64,000 bases of DNA from Ruegeria sp. A3M17 (GCF_003318255.1 NZ_QOCF01000035.1:1-64000); one strand, 5' to 3'; counted from the stretch's first letter, positions 1-9,633 are shown. Program-made: numbers and translations. The notes: generated by a model not told the origin, from the sequence alone.

Positions 1-165
1 TGGGCAAAACCCCCGGTTGAATTCCCTGCAAACCGGCGCAGCTGGGCCGGTGCTGGTCAATCCATACCGTTGTGTACAATCCCGATGGATAGAGATTCCG
101 ACATATTCATGCCATGAAACGGCGTAGCGTCATTTCACCGGTTTCAAATCGAAAACGCTTGACGC

Positions 166-741
166 TTAGGGCGCCCAAGCCCGCTGATCGGGCACGAACA
201 GCGTCATCCGATCCCCCAACCGCAGCTGTCCGGGTCGTTCCACCCACGCAGTCACACCCCTTCGGCCCTGTGCCGCAGGCTTGAAGGACGCCCCGTACCC
301 GGGTTGATCGGCTTCGATCTCACGCCCGGGAATGACGCAGGGGCGGTTTTCCATATCCACGGTTATCGTGACACCGTCGCGGACCTGCAAACGCGAGGAT
401 GGCGGAAGGTATGTAAAGTCCGGAATGCCGCGCAACAGGATGCTGACGCCCAGAAACGAAGGGTCCAGCCGATCCAGCCCCATCTCTTTAGCAGTGGCGT
501 CCATTTCCTCGGCGGACAGAACAGACAATTGGCGCACGTTGCGGATTTCGGTGCCTTGCGGATACAGATTCTTGACCCTGACACATGAGGTCCGGTTGAG
601 ACCCTCGTGCCGCTCGCCTTTGTCCCCTGAGAAATCCAGATCCAAAACATCGACAGCTTTGGCCCGGATTGAACCACCCGCGGGCACATGACCCAGCCAA
701 ACAACTTCACCCGTGAATTCTGTTTCTCGCAATACCGGCAT
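166..741 (-). CDS. MOSC-domain protein
   Basis: A 191-residue protein with the layout of a MOSC (molybdenum cofactor sulfurase C-terminal) domain, including the conserved cysteine in an N-R-P-C-V context near residue 134 and a C-terminal G-R-R-G-V-T-A-W-V segment. Family members bind sulfur through this cysteine and act in metal-sulfur or Moco-related chemistry; the substrate of stand-alone forms like this one is mostly unknown. I start at the ATG at 741 because AAGGGG lies a few bases upstream; an in-frame ATG at 771 has no such signal. It is the last gene at this edge, on the same strand as ftsH but separated from it by the ftsH terminator, so it is probably transcribed on its own. Confidence 0.8.
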   Translation of the reverse strand: MPVLRETEFTGEVVWLGHVPAGGSIRAKAVDVLDLDFSGDKGERHEGLNRTSCVRVKNLYPQGTEIRNVRQLSVLSAEEMDATAKEMGLDRLDPSFLGVSILLRGIPDFTYLPPSSRLQVRDGVTITVDMENRPCVIPGREIEADQPGYGASFKPAAQGRRGVTAWVERPGQLRLGDRMTLFVPDQRAWAP

Positions 742-811
742 TTGAAATCCCCTTCGGCTGCGGGCCGTCAAAATCGTACTAAAAGTCAGACCGGGCCAAA
801 TGAAAAGCTGA

Positions 812-841
812 AAAGAAAAGACCCGGGACTTGGCCCGGGTC
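812..841 (-). terminator. Rho-independent terminator of ftsH
   Basis: A perfect 8-bp inverted repeat, GACCCGGG / CCCGGGTC with a 6-base loop (820-841), followed on the minus strand by CTTTTCTTTT. It lies 9 bases past the ftsH stop codon and closes that operon. Confidence 0.88.
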
Positions 842-849
842 TGATTTCT

Positions 850-2766
850 TTATGCCGAAGGTTCCGGCTCCATCCCGCCGTCGGGCGGGGTCTTTTTGAC
901 CTTGGTCTTGGGAATGGCGGTAACGCTGGGCGCGCTGCCCTCATCCGGCTTATCACCCTCGTCATCACCATCGGTCGGCGATTCGCCATTCATGACACGC
1001 TTGATCTCTTCCCCGGTCAGGGTTTCGTATTCCAGCAAGCCTTGCGCCAGACGTTCCCATTCCTCGTTCTTGTCGGACAGGATCTTGTGCGCGCGCTCAT
1101 AACCCTGCTGGATCAGGCGTTTTACCTCTTCCTCGATCAGCTCTTTGGTATGCGCTGAAACCGAGAAGCCAGCAGTGTTGCCCGAATAGCCATCATGCGC
1201 CTCGGCATAATCAATATTGCCGACCTTGTCAGACATACCCCAGCGCATCACCATGGCTCGCGCCAACTGGCTGGCCTGCATGATGTCACCGGCGGGGCCG
1301 TTCGAGACGTGATCTTCACCATATTTGATCACCTCGGCGGCTTTGCCTGCCATGGTCATGGCCAGCTTTTGCTCACATTCGTCGCGGTGATAGTTTAGAC
1401 GGTCCATTTCCGGCAACGACACCACCATACCCAATGCGCCACCGCGCGGAATAATGGTCGCCTTGTAGACCGGATCGCACAGCGGCAGCGACAAACCGAC
1501 GACCGCGTGACCAGATTCGTGATAGGCGGTCTTTTCCTTCTGGTCTTGCGTCAGCACCATCGAACGGCGCTCGGCGCCCATCATCACTTTGTCCTTGGCG
1601 TTCTCAAAGTCTTCCATGGTGACAAAGCGACGGCCAACACGGGCAGCCATCAGTGCGGCCTCGTTCACGAGGTTCGCCAGATCGGCACCCGAGAAACCCG
1701 GAGTACCACGCGCGATGATGCGCAGGTCGACATCGGGACCCAGAGGTGTCTTGCGCGCGTGCACGCCCAAGATCTTCTCGCGGCCTTTGATGTCGGGGTT
1801 GCCGACAGTCACGTTGCGGTCAAACCGGCCGGGGCGCAGCAGCGCAGGGTCCAGAACGTCCTTACGGTTGGTGGCCGCCAGAATGATCACACCCTCATTG
1901 GCTTCGAACCCGTCCATCTCAACCAGCAACTGGTTGAGGGTTTGTTCGCGTTCGTCGTTCCCGCCGCCATAACCGGCACCACGATGGCGACCCACGGCGT
2001 CGATTTCGTCGATGAACACAATACAGGGTGCATTCTTTTTGGCCTGTTCAAACATGTCACGCACACGGGATGCCCCGACGCCCACGAACATTTCAACAAA
2101 GTCCGAGCCCGAGATGGTGAAGAACGGCACACCCGCCTCACCAGCAATCGCACGGGCCAGCAGCGTTTTACCGGTGCCCGGAGGGCCAACCAGCAACGCG
2201 CCTTTTGGGATTTTGCCGCCAAGACGGCTGAACTTCTGCGGGTTACGCAGGAATTCCACGATCTCTTCCAGCTCTTCCTTGGCCTCGTCGATGCCTGCAA
2301 CATCGTCAAATGTCACGCGGCCATGCTTTTCGGTCAGCATCTTGGCCTTGGACTTGCCAAAGCCCATCGCGCCGCCTTTTCCACCGCCCTGCATCCGGTT
2401 CATGAAATAGACCCAAACACCGATGAGCAGCAGGAACGGCAGCAGCGTGATCAGAAACGACTGGAAGCCGGATTGCTGTTGTTTAACTGCTTCGACCGGA
2501 ATCTTTTCGTCAATCAGCAGTTTTGTGACCTCGGCATCGCCGGGTTTGATGGTGACATAGCTGGCACCGCTTTGCGTGGTATAGCGAATCTGTTCGCCAT
2601 CCAAGGTCACATTCTTGACTTCGCCAGCTTGAACGGCCGTTACGAAATCGGAATAAGTTCTTTCATTGCCCTGAAGCGTTCCGCCTGGTCCGCTGAACAA
2701 ATTGAACAGTGCAAGGATCAGCAAAAACAGAACGACCCAGAAGGCGATGTTACGAGCGTTGCCCAA
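850..2766 (-). CDS. ftsH: ATP-dependent zinc metalloprotease FtsH
   Basis: Membrane-anchored AAA+ protease (638 aa, normal length) that extracts and degrades misfolded membrane proteins and short-lived regulators. Two N-terminal membrane helices (about residues 8-25 and 103-121) flank a periplasmic domain. The AAA module has Walker A GPPGTGKT (194-201), Walker B IVFIDEID (249-256) and the second region of homology near 297-315. The zinc protease motif HESGH lies at 416-420. The last 40 residues are a charged, Pro/Lys-rich tail. It follows tilS by about 76 bp, ends in a strong terminator, and has a hairpin in its 5' leader. The tilS-ftsH adjacency is common in bacteria. Confidence 0.98.
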   Translation of the reverse strand: MGNARNIAFWVVLFLLILALFNLFSGPGGTLQGNERTYSDFVTAVQAGEVKNVTLDGEQIRYTTQSGASYVTIKPGDAEVTKLLIDEKIPVEAVKQQQSGFQSFLITLLPFLLLIGVWVYFMNRMQGGGKGGAMGFGKSKAKMLTEKHGRVTFDDVAGIDEAKEELEEIVEFLRNPQKFSRLGGKIPKGALLVGPPGTGKTLLARAIAGEAGVPFFTISGSDFVEMFVGVGASRVRDMFEQAKKNAPCIVFIDEIDAVGRHRGAGYGGGNDEREQTLNQLLVEMDGFEANEGVIILAATNRKDVLDPALLRPGRFDRNVTVGNPDIKGREKILGVHARKTPLGPDVDLRIIARGTPGFSGADLANLVNEAALMAARVGRRFVTMEDFENAKDKVMMGAERRSMVLTQDQKEKTAYHESGHAVVGLSLPLCDPVYKATIIPRGGALGMVVSLPEMDRLNYHRDECEQKLAMTMAGKAAEVIKYGEDHVSNGPAGDIMQASQLARAMVMRWGMSDKVGNIDYAEAHDGYSGNTAGFSVSAHTKELIEEEVKRLIQQGYERAHKILSDKNEEWERLAQGLLEYETLTGEEIKRVMNGESPTDGDDEGDKPDEGSAPSVTAIPKTKVKKTPPDGGMEPEPSA

Positions 2767-2787
2767 GGAAAGTCTCCCAAAAGATTT

Positions 2788-2807
2788 CGGCAGATGGGGG
2801 TCTGCCG
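2788..2807 (-). promoter_or_regulatory. Hairpin in ftsH leader
   Basis: CGGCAGA and TCTGCCG form a perfect 7-bp stem around a 6-base loop, between the tilS stop and the ftsH start, about 20 bases before the ftsH ATG. There is no T-tract in either direction, so it is not an ordinary terminator. It could shape ftsH mRNA processing or translation, or be an operator. Confidence 0.4.
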
Positions 2808-2842
2808 GGTTGCTCTATAAAATAGAGATGATTCAAGGAGGT

Positions 2843-4096
2843 TCAATGCGATAAAAAAGAAGAATGAAACTCGGGCGTTCCCGGGGCCAATTCAGCCGTC
2901 CATCCATTCAACAATCTGGCGGTTGGCGCTGACACCAGTTCATCCGCAAGCCAAACAGCGGGTGAAGCCAACAAGACCTGACGTGGTTTACCCAAGTCCC
3001 GCCAATCTGGAACCCTAGGCAGGCCCTGCTCTCCTAACGGGCGGATTTGCATACCAGCAGTCGAAGGTCCTGACAGAATCCAGCGTTTGTCCCACGGCTC
3101 GCCTGGGCGCGCGATTTCGCCCTGAACTGCGTTTAGCTCTCTGCAAATCCACGTTTTATTGACCTTTGGGACAAACAAACAGCCATTGATCGACGTACCG
3201 GTACCCTCTTCAACAGCCTTCACCGCCTGATCCACTGACGTTTGCCGTGGTGGATACCCCGCTCCGGCAATCCACGCGATGCAGCCGATCACAAGCCGAC
3301 GCTGGATTTCCTGTGGCAAAGACTGAAAGGCGGCGCGATCCAAGCAAACATCACCGGATTCCACCACGACGATTTTTCGGGCGGATTCCTGCGTAAAACG
3401 CTCCAATGCCTCACGCGCTTGTGCAAGGTTTTCTGCGACTCGGGTCAAAGAACTGGCCGTGATCCCCAAATCCTTGAGGTCAGACAAGGCCTGCCGCGCC
3501 TTGATCCGGTCAAACCGAAGGTCCTGATTCGAGGGATCTTCGATCCAGCCAACATCCTGATCAGACAGATAGCCACGCAATGCTTGCCTTGTGACACCCA
3601 GCATCGGCCGCAACATCGTCACGCCATCCAAAATCCGTTCAACCGGCATGCCCGACAGACCCGTAACACCAGCTGCGCGGCCTAGTCGCATCAGGAAGGT
3701 TTCGGCCTGATCATCTGCTGTGTGGCCTAACGCAATCGCGCTGATCGCATTGCGGGTGGCCCATTCGGTCAACAGCCGATAACGCGCCTGTCTGGCCTGA
3801 TCCTGAAGGTTCCCCTGACCGGCCCACCCTGTCCATTTCAACGTTTGATGCGAGATACCCAAACGCGCGGCAAGCTTGCCCACATTCTGCGCCTCGTCCG
3901 CGGATTCGGGGCGCAAACCGTGGTCAACGGTTGCCGCAAACAGCTCAACCTGCTCGTTTTGGGCAATATCATTCAGCAGCAAAAGCAAGGCGGTTGAATC
4001 GCCCCCGCCAGAGACAGCCACACCTAGGCGCGATGGAAGGATTCGCGGCAAACGCGCCCTAATCTCGGCGCGCAATTCTTCAGTGATTTCGGTCAA
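2843..4096 (-). CDS. tilS: tRNA(Ile)-lysidine synthase
   Basis: N-type ATP pyrophosphatase that converts C34 of the CAU-anticodon isoleucine tRNA to lysidine, changing both its decoding and its charging from Met to Ile. The PP-loop SGGGDS is at residues 29-34, followed by the A-T-V-D-H-G-L-R and A-L-G-H-T-A-D-D-Q-A-E-T segments typical of TilS. Length is 417 aa. I place the start at TTG 4094-4096, which overlaps the cpoB stop as TTGA; a longer frame upstream would run far into cpoB and adds residues the family lacks. The 4-base overlap suggests translational coupling to cpoB in the tol-pal operon. Confidence 0.93.
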   Translation of the reverse strand: MTEITEELRAEIRARLPRILPSRLGVAVSGGGDSTALLLLLNDIAQNEQVELFAATVDHGLRPESADEAQNVGKLAARLGISHQTLKWTGWAGQGNLQDQARQARYRLLTEWATRNAISAIALGHTADDQAETFLMRLGRAAGVTGLSGMPVERILDGVTMLRPMLGVTRQALRGYLSDQDVGWIEDPSNQDLRFDRIKARQALSDLKDLGITASSLTRVAENLAQAREALERFTQESARKIVVVESGDVCLDRAAFQSLPQEIQRRLVIGCIAWIAGAGYPPRQTSVDQAVKAVEEGTGTSINGCLFVPKVNKTWICRELNAVQGEIARPGEPWDKRWILSGPSTAGMQIRPLGEQGLPRVPDWRDLGKPRQVLLASPAVWLADELVSAPTARLLNGWTAELAPGTPEFHSSFLSH

Positions 4097-4920
4097 GAAC
4101 AGCCCAGGCTTGCCATTTCCTGCGTGGCATTTGTGGCCGAGGTCGAAGACGGGAACCGCACGCCCACCTCGCCAAGGGTGATGCAAGCCTGATCGGTCTG
4201 ACCCAGACGCCCCAGCGCCGATCCCAACTCAAACAGCGCCTCGGGTGCGAATGCACCTTCGGAATCGCCGGTAAAGCTGGCCAGAAAGGCCCGCGCGGCC
4301 TCACGCGTGTCACCGATCCCAACAAGCGCGCGCCCCCGTTTCAGGTTGGCTTCGGGTGCCAGCGGACTGCCGGGATACGAGGTTTCGAATGTGGTGAATT
4401 GCTCCGCTGCGGCCTGAAAGTTGCCATCCGCCAGCGCCTGTGATGCGGCATCAAAGTCCGCGCGCTCACCCACTGCAAGTTCACCTTGTTCCATCGACGT
4501 TGGCGCTGCCGGTGTTGCAGGCGCCGCAGCGGTGATTTCGGAATCGCCACCCAGCGTGCTTGTCGGCTCGCCCGAGATTTCGCAGCCCGTTTCCAATTCG
4601 CACAACCGGAATTCCATATCGCCGATCCGGTTGGTCCCATCGGTGACGATGTTTTGCACACGCTGGTTCAACTGCTCGGTCTGACGGGTCAGACGCTGCA
4701 ATTCAGCCTCAATGGCGTCAACACGTTCCAGAACGGAACTGCCAGCCAGATTAGGCGCCGGAGATCCGGTGGTTGAAAACTCGCGCTTGAGGCGCTGAAC
4801 CTCGACGTGCAGCACCGTAAGCTCCTGACGGATATCCGCCAGTGTTTGCTGATCCTGTGCACTTGCCACGCCAGCAGTCGCCACGACCGTAGCCAGAACC
4901 CATCCTGCAATTCGCATCAT
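4093..4920 (-). CDS. cpoB: Tol-Pal system protein CpoB (YbgF)
   Basis: Periplasmic coordinator of peptidoglycan synthesis with Tol-driven outer-membrane constriction. The 275-aa protein has a signal peptide ending A-S-A before Q22, a short coiled coil (about residues 25-90), a low-complexity Ala/Pro/Thr linker, then a C-terminal tetratricopeptide region (about 150-270) with D-A-A-S-Q-A-L-A-D-G-N-F-Q-A-A and the A-P-E-A-L-F-E-L-G repeat. It sits 1 base after pal, as in most Proteobacteria, and overlaps tilS at its 3' end. Confidence 0.94.
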   Translation of the reverse strand: MMRIAGWVLATVVATAGVASAQDQQTLADIRQELTVLHVEVQRLKREFSTTGSPAPNLAGSSVLERVDAIEAELQRLTRQTEQLNQRVQNIVTDGTNRIGDMEFRLCELETGCEISGEPTSTLGGDSEITAAAPATPAAPTSMEQGELAVGERADFDAASQALADGNFQAAAEQFTTFETSYPGSPLAPEANLKRGRALVGIGDTREAARAFLASFTGDSEGAFAPEALFELGSALGRLGQTDQACITLGEVGVRFPSSTSATNATQEMASLGCS

Positions 4921-4921
4921 C

Positions 4922-5425
4922 TTACCCCAAAGTTGAACCGGTCAGGACCGTCACCGAACGACGGTTTTTGGAATAGCATTCCTCGGTGCTGCAAATCTCG
5001 ATCGGGCGTTCCTTGCCGAAACTGACGGTGGTCAACCGGTTGCCCGCAACCCCACGTGAAATCAGGTATTCACGCGCCGCATTCGCGCGACGCGCGCCCA
5101 GGGCCAGGTTATACTCGCGAGTACCCTGTTCGTCCGCGTGACCCTCGATCGTGGCGACAAAATCTGTATTGGCCAGTAGCCAGTCTGCCTGTCCCTGCAA
5201 TATCGTCTGCGCCTGCCCGGTCAGGGTCGATTGATCGACCTCAAACAACACGCGGTCACCAACAGTTTGCTGGAAATAGGCCGGTGATTGAGGGTCGCTG
5301 GGCGAACCCGGCAGGATCGAGCCGTTACCGCCTGCGCCACCGCCCAGTGCCGTAGGATCGTTATTGGTACAGGCGGCCACTACACTTAGCACGCCCAATG
5401 CTATGACTTTGCTCAATACATTCAT
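4922..5425 (-). CDS. pal: Peptidoglycan-associated lipoprotein Pal
   Basis: Outer-membrane lipoprotein that anchors the outer membrane to peptidoglycan. The lipobox V-V-A-A-C places the lipidated cysteine at residue 19, followed by a short Gly/Asn/Pro-rich linker. The OmpA-like domain (about residues 60-165) carries the peptidoglycan-binding pattern E-G-H-A-D-E-Q-G-T-R-E-Y-N with A-L-G-A-R-R-A. Length (167 aa) is typical. About 89 bp separate it from tolB, the longest gap inside the tolB-cpoB stretch; on the minus strand this gap contains a tandem AGCAATAAA-like repeat and could hold an internal promoter. Confidence 0.97.
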   Translation of the reverse strand: MNVLSKVIALGVLSVVAACTNNDPTALGGGAGGNGSILPGSPSDPQSPAYFQQTVGDRVLFEVDQSTLTGQAQTILQGQADWLLANTDFVATIEGHADEQGTREYNLALGARRANAAREYLISRGVAGNRLTTVSFGKERPIEICSTEECYSKNRRSVTVLTGSTLG

Positions 5426-5514
5426 TTCAGGTGCCTCGTCGTTTTATTGCTTTATTGCTGTCTCTGTTATCACAGTGCAGGAAATTTGTGAACTTTTCCA
5501 ACCCCCTGCCCCGA

Positions 5515-6834
5515 TCACTTCTGCAGAGGCCCCCAGGATGGGTCACTGCCGCCATCCGGGGTTCGCACCGGGCGCAGGTTCCGACCTGAGATATCCACCG
5601 AATACAATGTCGCCCGTCCACTTGCGCCCTGCGATTCACGGGTGAACATGATGACGCGACCGTTCGGCGACCATGTTGGCCCCTCATCCAGGAAGGACGA
5701 GGTCAGCAGCCGTTCCTCGCTGCCGTCCGTCCGCATGACGCCGATATGGAACCGGCCTTTGTTCTGCTTGGTAAAGGCGATCAGGTCACCACGCGGCGAC
5801 CAGACCGGAGTGCCATAACGCCCCTGCTTAAAGCTGATGCGGGTCGCCTCTCCGCCATTTGAGGGCATGATGTACAGTTGAGGTGTGCCAGAGCGGTCGC
5901 TTTCAAACACGATCTGCGACCCATCCGGAGAATAGCTGGGTGCAGTCTCAATGGCAGGTGTGTTCGTCAGCCGCACGCTTTGCCCCGAGGCCAGATCCAT
6001 TTTCCACAGGTCCGTGTTGCCGCCCTGAATCAACGAATACAGAATGGAACGGCCGTCGGGCGAAAAGCGTGGCGAAAAGCTCATGGTGCCGTCTTGTGTC
6101 TTCAATTCGGTCCGTTTGACGCGATCAACGTCCAAAACATAAATGCGCGGCTGACCGGTTTCATAGCTTGTGTACAACAGCCGATCGCCCGAGGGCGAAA
6201 AGCGTGGTGCCAGAACAATCGCGGCGCTGTCGGTCAGGTACTGAACGTTCGCGCCGTCATAGTCCATGATTGCCAGACGCTTCAGACGCTGGTTCTTGGG
6301 CCCGCTTTCGGACACAAACGCGACGCGGCTGTCAAAGTAACCGCTCTCGCCGGTCACACGGGTGTAAACCTGATCGGCCACTTTGTGTGCCATGCGCCGC
6401 CAGCCATCTGTGGTCCCGGAAAACTGCAGACCATTGCCCAATTCCTGACCCGAGAATACGTCCCAAACGCGAAATCGCACAGTCAGGCGCTTGCCCGAGA
6501 CATTGACTGCACCTGTCACCAGGGCCTCAGCATTGATGGCCTTCCAATCGGCAAATTGCACAGGGGCTTCGAAATTGCTGACCCGACTGATGAACGCGTC
6601 TGAAGAAATTTCACGGAACAGTCCGGTTCCCGTCAGATCCGCCGCTACGACGCGCGATAAGTCGTTTGCGTATTGTGTGGCTGCTGGCCCGTCGGGCACG
6701 AAATTCGGCACCGCAAAAGGCAAGGGTTCGATAATCCCCTGATCCAGCTCAAGACGCAGGGGTCCGCTTTGCGCATACACTGGCGCTGCCAAAATTGTCA
6801 GGCCAAGCAACAGGCTGGTCAGAAATCTCATCAT
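5515..6834 (-). CDS. tolB: Tol-Pal translocation protein TolB
   Basis: Periplasmic beta-propeller protein that binds Pal and relays TolA signals. A signal peptide ends at A-P-V-Y-A-Q (about residue 21). An N-terminal alpha/beta domain (about 22-160) precedes six propeller repeats with [35 protein letters not shown] and G-P-T-W-S-P-N-G-R. Length (439 aa) is normal. Its ATG overlaps the end of tolA by 4 bases. Confidence 0.97.
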   Translation of the reverse strand: MMRFLTSLLLGLTILAAPVYAQSGPLRLELDQGIIEPLPFAVPNFVPDGPAATQYANDLSRVVAADLTGTGLFREISSDAFISRVSNFEAPVQFADWKAINAEALVTGAVNVSGKRLTVRFRVWDVFSGQELGNGLQFSGTTDGWRRMAHKVADQVYTRVTGESGYFDSRVAFVSESGPKNQRLKRLAIMDYDGANVQYLTDSAAIVLAPRFSPSGDRLLYTSYETGQPRIYVLDVDRVKRTELKTQDGTMSFSPRFSPDGRSILYSLIQGGNTDLWKMDLASGQSVRLTNTPAIETAPSYSPDGSQIVFESDRSGTPQLYIMPSNGGEATRISFKQGRYGTPVWSPRGDLIAFTKQNKGRFHIGVMRTDGSEERLLTSSFLDEGPTWSPNGRVIMFTRESQGASGRATLYSVDISGRNLRPVRTPDGGSDPSWGPLQK

Positions 6835-7931
6835 TTGATCCGCATCCTCTCGGGATTGAATGTAATCTCAATATCCCGCCATTGATCGTATTTGTCAGTA
6901 GGCAGGGTGTATCCTTTGGCCCCGCAGCGCAAAATCGCTCGCCGGGCGGCCTCGTAGGCTTGTCTTGCAGACGCGTCAGTCCCGCCGGAACTGTCGATCA
7001 TTTGCAGTGTACCGCCGAGCACCTTGCCATCCGGTGTCAGCGAGAACCCGACCACAACGACCGTTTGCAGTGCGTCCGTGGACAAAGAACCAACGTTCCA
7101 GCACTTCGACACAGCCAGTCGCATGGCATCCTTCTCACCCGCAGTCAGGGGTGGGCCAGACGGTTCGCTGCTCTGCCCCAGCGCCTCGGCCAGTGCGTCG
7201 TTGATCGCGGTTTCATCACTTGGCGCGGGCTCTGGTTCGGTCGGTTCTTCGGTCTCAGCCACTTCGGGCTGCGCCGGCGGCGTTGGCCGGTTCGGTCGCA
7301 CCAGCGGACGAGGAGAGCTGCGCGGCGCATATTCCTTGGCTTCTTCCGCCTCGGTCACGATTTCATCCGTGGCCTCTTCGGGTGCCGTTTGATCCTGCTG
7401 TTCTTGCTGAGTTTCAGCTCCCTCGTCCAGCGATACAGCCGGGGATTCAATATCATCTGGCGTGGCCTCGGGCGGCGGCGGCGCAACAGGTTCAGGCGCT
7501 ACTTTATCCGCAGGCCGCGGCTGTGCCTCGGGCCCCGGCGGGGTGGGCAAAACGACGGCCTCGGGTTCCGGGGGGGCCAATTCGGGGGGTTGTTCGATCA
7601 CGACCGGTTCAGGTGGAGGGGCCAGCGGTTCCGGTTCCAGCTCCGGCTCCGGCTCATTTGGCTCTGACACTTCAGGCGTCGGAGGTTCCTGCTCCACCGG
7701 TTCAGGGGTGGGGATTTCTTCTTCGGGCGCATCAGGCTGTTGCAGGGCGGCTGGCGTAGGCACCTCTGGCGCCGCACTCTGGGCCGTCATTGCTGCGAAC
7801 TGTTCAGCCGAAATCACCGAGATATCCTGAACGGGCATAGGCAATGGTTCGGACCGGAAGGTGCCGCCAAACAGAGCCCACGAAATCAAACTGACATGGG
7901 CAATTGCCGAGATCTTGGTGCCGGTATCCAC
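6831..7931 (-). CDS. tolA: TolA-like energy-transducing protein with Pro/Glu-rich linker
   Basis: Inner-membrane protein coupling TolQR proton flow to TolB-Pal. It has one N-terminal membrane segment (about residues 7-24), a long Pro/Glu-rich linker (about 50-265) with many P-E and P-P pairs, and a C-terminal alpha/beta domain (about 270-366) with K-C-W-N-V-G and R-C-G-A-K-G cysteines that could form the TolA domain III disulfide. The classical enterobacterial linker is an Ala/Lys-rich helix; this one looks TonB-like and probably extended. The GTG start is supported by GGAG overlapping the tolR end, and by its place between tolR and tolB. Confidence 0.92.
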   Translation of the reverse strand: MDTGTKISAIAHVSLISWALFGGTFRSEPLPMPVQDISVISAEQFAAMTAQSAAPEVPTPAALQQPDAPEEEIPTPEPVEQEPPTPEVSEPNEPEPELEPEPLAPPPEPVVIEQPPELAPPEPEAVVLPTPPGPEAQPRPADKVAPEPVAPPPPEATPDDIESPAVSLDEGAETQQEQQDQTAPEEATDEIVTEAEEAKEYAPRSSPRPLVRPNRPTPPAQPEVAETEEPTEPEPAPSDETAINDALAEALGQSSEPSGPPLTAGEKDAMRLAVSKCWNVGSLSTDALQTVVVVGFSLTPDGKVLGGTLQMIDSSGGTDASARQAYEAARRAILRCGAKGYTLPTDKYDQWRDIEITFNPERMRIK

Positions 7932-7940
7932 CGCGCGGCC

Positions 7941-8417
7941 TCACTCTCCACCTTCGTCCAGCGCAGGGCCGCCGGTGTCAGTCACCAGCCCCACATTGGA
8001 AAACCCACCTGCATTCAGCGCGCCCATAACCTGCATCACCTGCGCGTATGGGATTGCACCATCCGCCCGCAGGAACACCCGGTCGCTGCTGCGTTCTGCC
8101 GCGATGGCGCGCAGCTTGCCAATCAACTCTTCGCGGGCAACATCGGTGGTTTGAATCTGAACGCGCCCTTCGGCAGTCATCGTGACTGTCAGCGGCTCTT
8201 CGTTATCGCCCGGCAACGCGCTTGCCGCCGTTTTGGGCAAGTCCACCGGCACGCCAACGGTTAGCAGCGGTGCCGCCACCATAAAGATAATCAGCAACAC
8301 CAGCATGACGTCTACAAACGGCGTCACGTTAATCTCGGCCATCGGCTGCGCGTGCCCGCGACGACGGCCGCGTCTGCGCCCGTTCCCGCCTCCGTTCTGC
8401 TGAACCGCCGCACCCAT
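7941..8417 (-). CDS. tolR: Biopolymer transport protein TolR (ExbD family)
   Basis: Stator partner of TolQ in the proton-driven Tol motor. The 158-aa protein starts with a basic cytoplasmic patch (R-R-R-G-R-R-R at about 14-20), then one membrane helix preceded by N-V-T-P-F-V-D-V-M-L-V-L-L, where Asp36 is the conserved proton-carrying residue. A periplasmic dimerisation domain follows. The ATG at 8417 is chosen because it lies 1 base past the tolQ stop and fits family length; an upstream ATG at 8495 would lie within tolQ. Confidence 0.96.
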   Translation of the reverse strand: MGAAVQQNGGGNGRRRGRRRGHAQPMAEINVTPFVDVMLVLLIIFMVAAPLLTVGVPVDLPKTAASALPGDNEEPLTVTMTAEGRVQIQTTDVAREELIGKLRAIAAERSSDRVFLRADGAIPYAQVMQVMGALNAGGFSNVGLVTDTGGPALDEGGE

Positions 8418-8418
8418 C

Positions 8419-9114
8419 TTAGCTGTCCAACTGACGCGACAGGATGGTGGCGAACTCGTCGGCAAAAGCCTCGTAGCCACCCACAATCCGGTCACTATCA
8501 GAACTGAGTTTGTTGTAGAAAATTACCGCCGGGATCGCAGCCAACAGACCCAGGCCCGTGGCCAAAAGCGCCTCGGCAATGCCGGGTGCCACAACGGCCA
8601 GGTTGGTGTTTTGCTGCTCGGCAATCTCGATAAACGCGTTCATGATGCCCCAAACGGTCCCGAAAAGGCCAATGAATGGCGCGGTCGAGCCGACCGTCGC
8701 CAAAATGGGCAATCCTTTTTGCAGTGTCTCGGACTCTTTGGCGATCGCGACATCCATCGAACGGTCAATCCGCGCAGTGGCCCCCGCAATCAGCCCGCCA
8801 TCCGTTCGGTGCGACCTGCGCCATTCGATCATGCCAGCGGCGAAAATCTTCTCGGAACTGCCGTCGGGCTGCGATCCGATATGTTCGAACAGTTCATCCA
8901 GCGGGTTGCCGGACCAGAAGGCCTCGTCAAACACCTGCGCCTCGCGGCGGGCCGCGCGGTAGTTGATCAGCTTTTGAACGATAATGCCCCAAGACCAAAC
9001 AGATGCGCCGATCAGCATCAACATCACCAATTTGACGATAAAGGTCGCGCGGGCATACAGCCCCCACATGGAGAAATCGATCTCCTGCGCCAGCGCCAGC
9101 GTTTCAGCTTCCAT
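8419..9114 (-). CDS. tolQ: Biopolymer transport protein TolQ (ExbB family)
   Basis: Three-helix inner-membrane protein forming the TolQR proton channel. Of 231 residues, the first helix lies at about 25-45. The second and third helices (about 135-160 and 170-195) hold the conserved stretch G-T-V-W-G-I-M-N-A-F and G-I-A-E-A-L-L-A-T-G-L-G-L with the Thr and Glu residues of the family. It is the first gene of the tolQRAB run. The 111 bp between it and ybgC contain an 8-bp inverted repeat. Confidence 0.97.
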   Translation of the reverse strand: MEAETLALAQEIDFSMWGLYARATFIVKLVMLMLIGASVWSWGIIVQKLINYRAARREAQVFDEAFWSGNPLDELFEHIGSQPDGSSEKIFAAGMIEWRRSHRTDGGLIAGATARIDRSMDVAIAKESETLQKGLPILATVGSTAPFIGLFGTVWGIMNAFIEIAEQQNTNLAVVAPGIAEALLATGLGLLAAIPAVIFYNKLSSDSDRIVGGYEAFADEFATILSRQLDS

Positions 9115-9182
9115 GAACCTGCTCTTTGTTTTTTGCCTGACGGCCGTTCGTTTGGCCTTGTTTTTCCAAACGCTATCGCAGT

Positions 9183-9207
9183 TGGTTATGAAAAGCCAAC
9201 ATAACCA
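9183..9207 (-). repeat. Inverted repeat upstream of tolQ
   Basis: TGGTTATG and CATAACCA form a perfect 8-bp inverted repeat with a 9-base spacer, in the ybgC-tolQ gap. It lacks a T-tract. It could be an mRNA hairpin or an operator controlling the tolQRAB-pal genes; I cannot choose between these. Confidence 0.35.
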
Positions 9208-9225
9208 CCCCTGACCGACAAATTG

Positions 9226-9633
9226 TTACATCAATGCGCGAATCTCTGCCGGAAGGCGGACCGGCTTGCCCTGCGCATTCATGCAAACAGCAGTCACCGA
9301 GGCGCGGAAGATTTCGGTCTCACCCCTTTTGACCAACTGACCCATGGTCAGCCGCACACCAGAGATTGACGACAGCCAAGTTTCAACGATCAGCTCATCA
9401 TCGAACTTCGCCGGAACCAGATAATCGGCCTCGATCCGGCGCACGACCCAGACGATCCCGCCATCGCGCATCGCGTTCTGATCATTGCCCAGAAGGCGCA
9501 CATAGTCAGATCGCGCGCGTTCGATAAACTTGAGATAATTCGCGTGATATACGACCCCGCCCATATCGGTGTCTTCATAGTAAACCCGGATCGGAAAGAT
9601 ATGCTTGTGGGGCGCATCAGCTTCATTGGCCAT
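9226..9633 (-). CDS. ybgC: Tol-Pal-associated acyl-CoA thioesterase YbgC
   Basis: Single hotdog-fold thioesterase (135 aa) of the 4HBT family. The catalytic aspartate is in Y-Y-E-D-T-D-M-G-G-V-V-Y-H near residues 18-30, followed by A-N-Y-L-K-F-I-E-R-A-R. YbgC is usually the first gene of tol-pal clusters and acts on acyl-CoA or acyl-ACP linked to phospholipid metabolism. Here it precedes tolQ on the same strand by 111 bp, so it may share a promoter with the tol genes. Confidence 0.94.
   Translation of the reverse strand: MANEADAPHKHIFPIRVYYEDTDMGGVVYHANYLKFIERARSDYVRLLGNDQNAMRDGGIVWVVRRIEADYLVPAKFDDELIVETWLSSISGVRLTMGQLVKRGETEIFRASVTAVCMNAQGKPVRLPAEIRALM

Noticed and set aside
1-165. The 165 bases before the MOSC gene
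   Set aside because: No open frame, hairpin or RNA gene is convincing; it is probably an intergenic edge.
1507-2820. A 437-codon plus-strand frame opposite ftsH
   Set aside because: It matches no domain and lies wholly within ftsH, whose Walker and HEXXH motifs are intact.
7220-7830. Low-complexity plus-strand frames rich in Ala/Pro or Gly/Ser opposite tolA
   Set aside because: They arise from the complement of the Pro/Glu-rich tolA linker.
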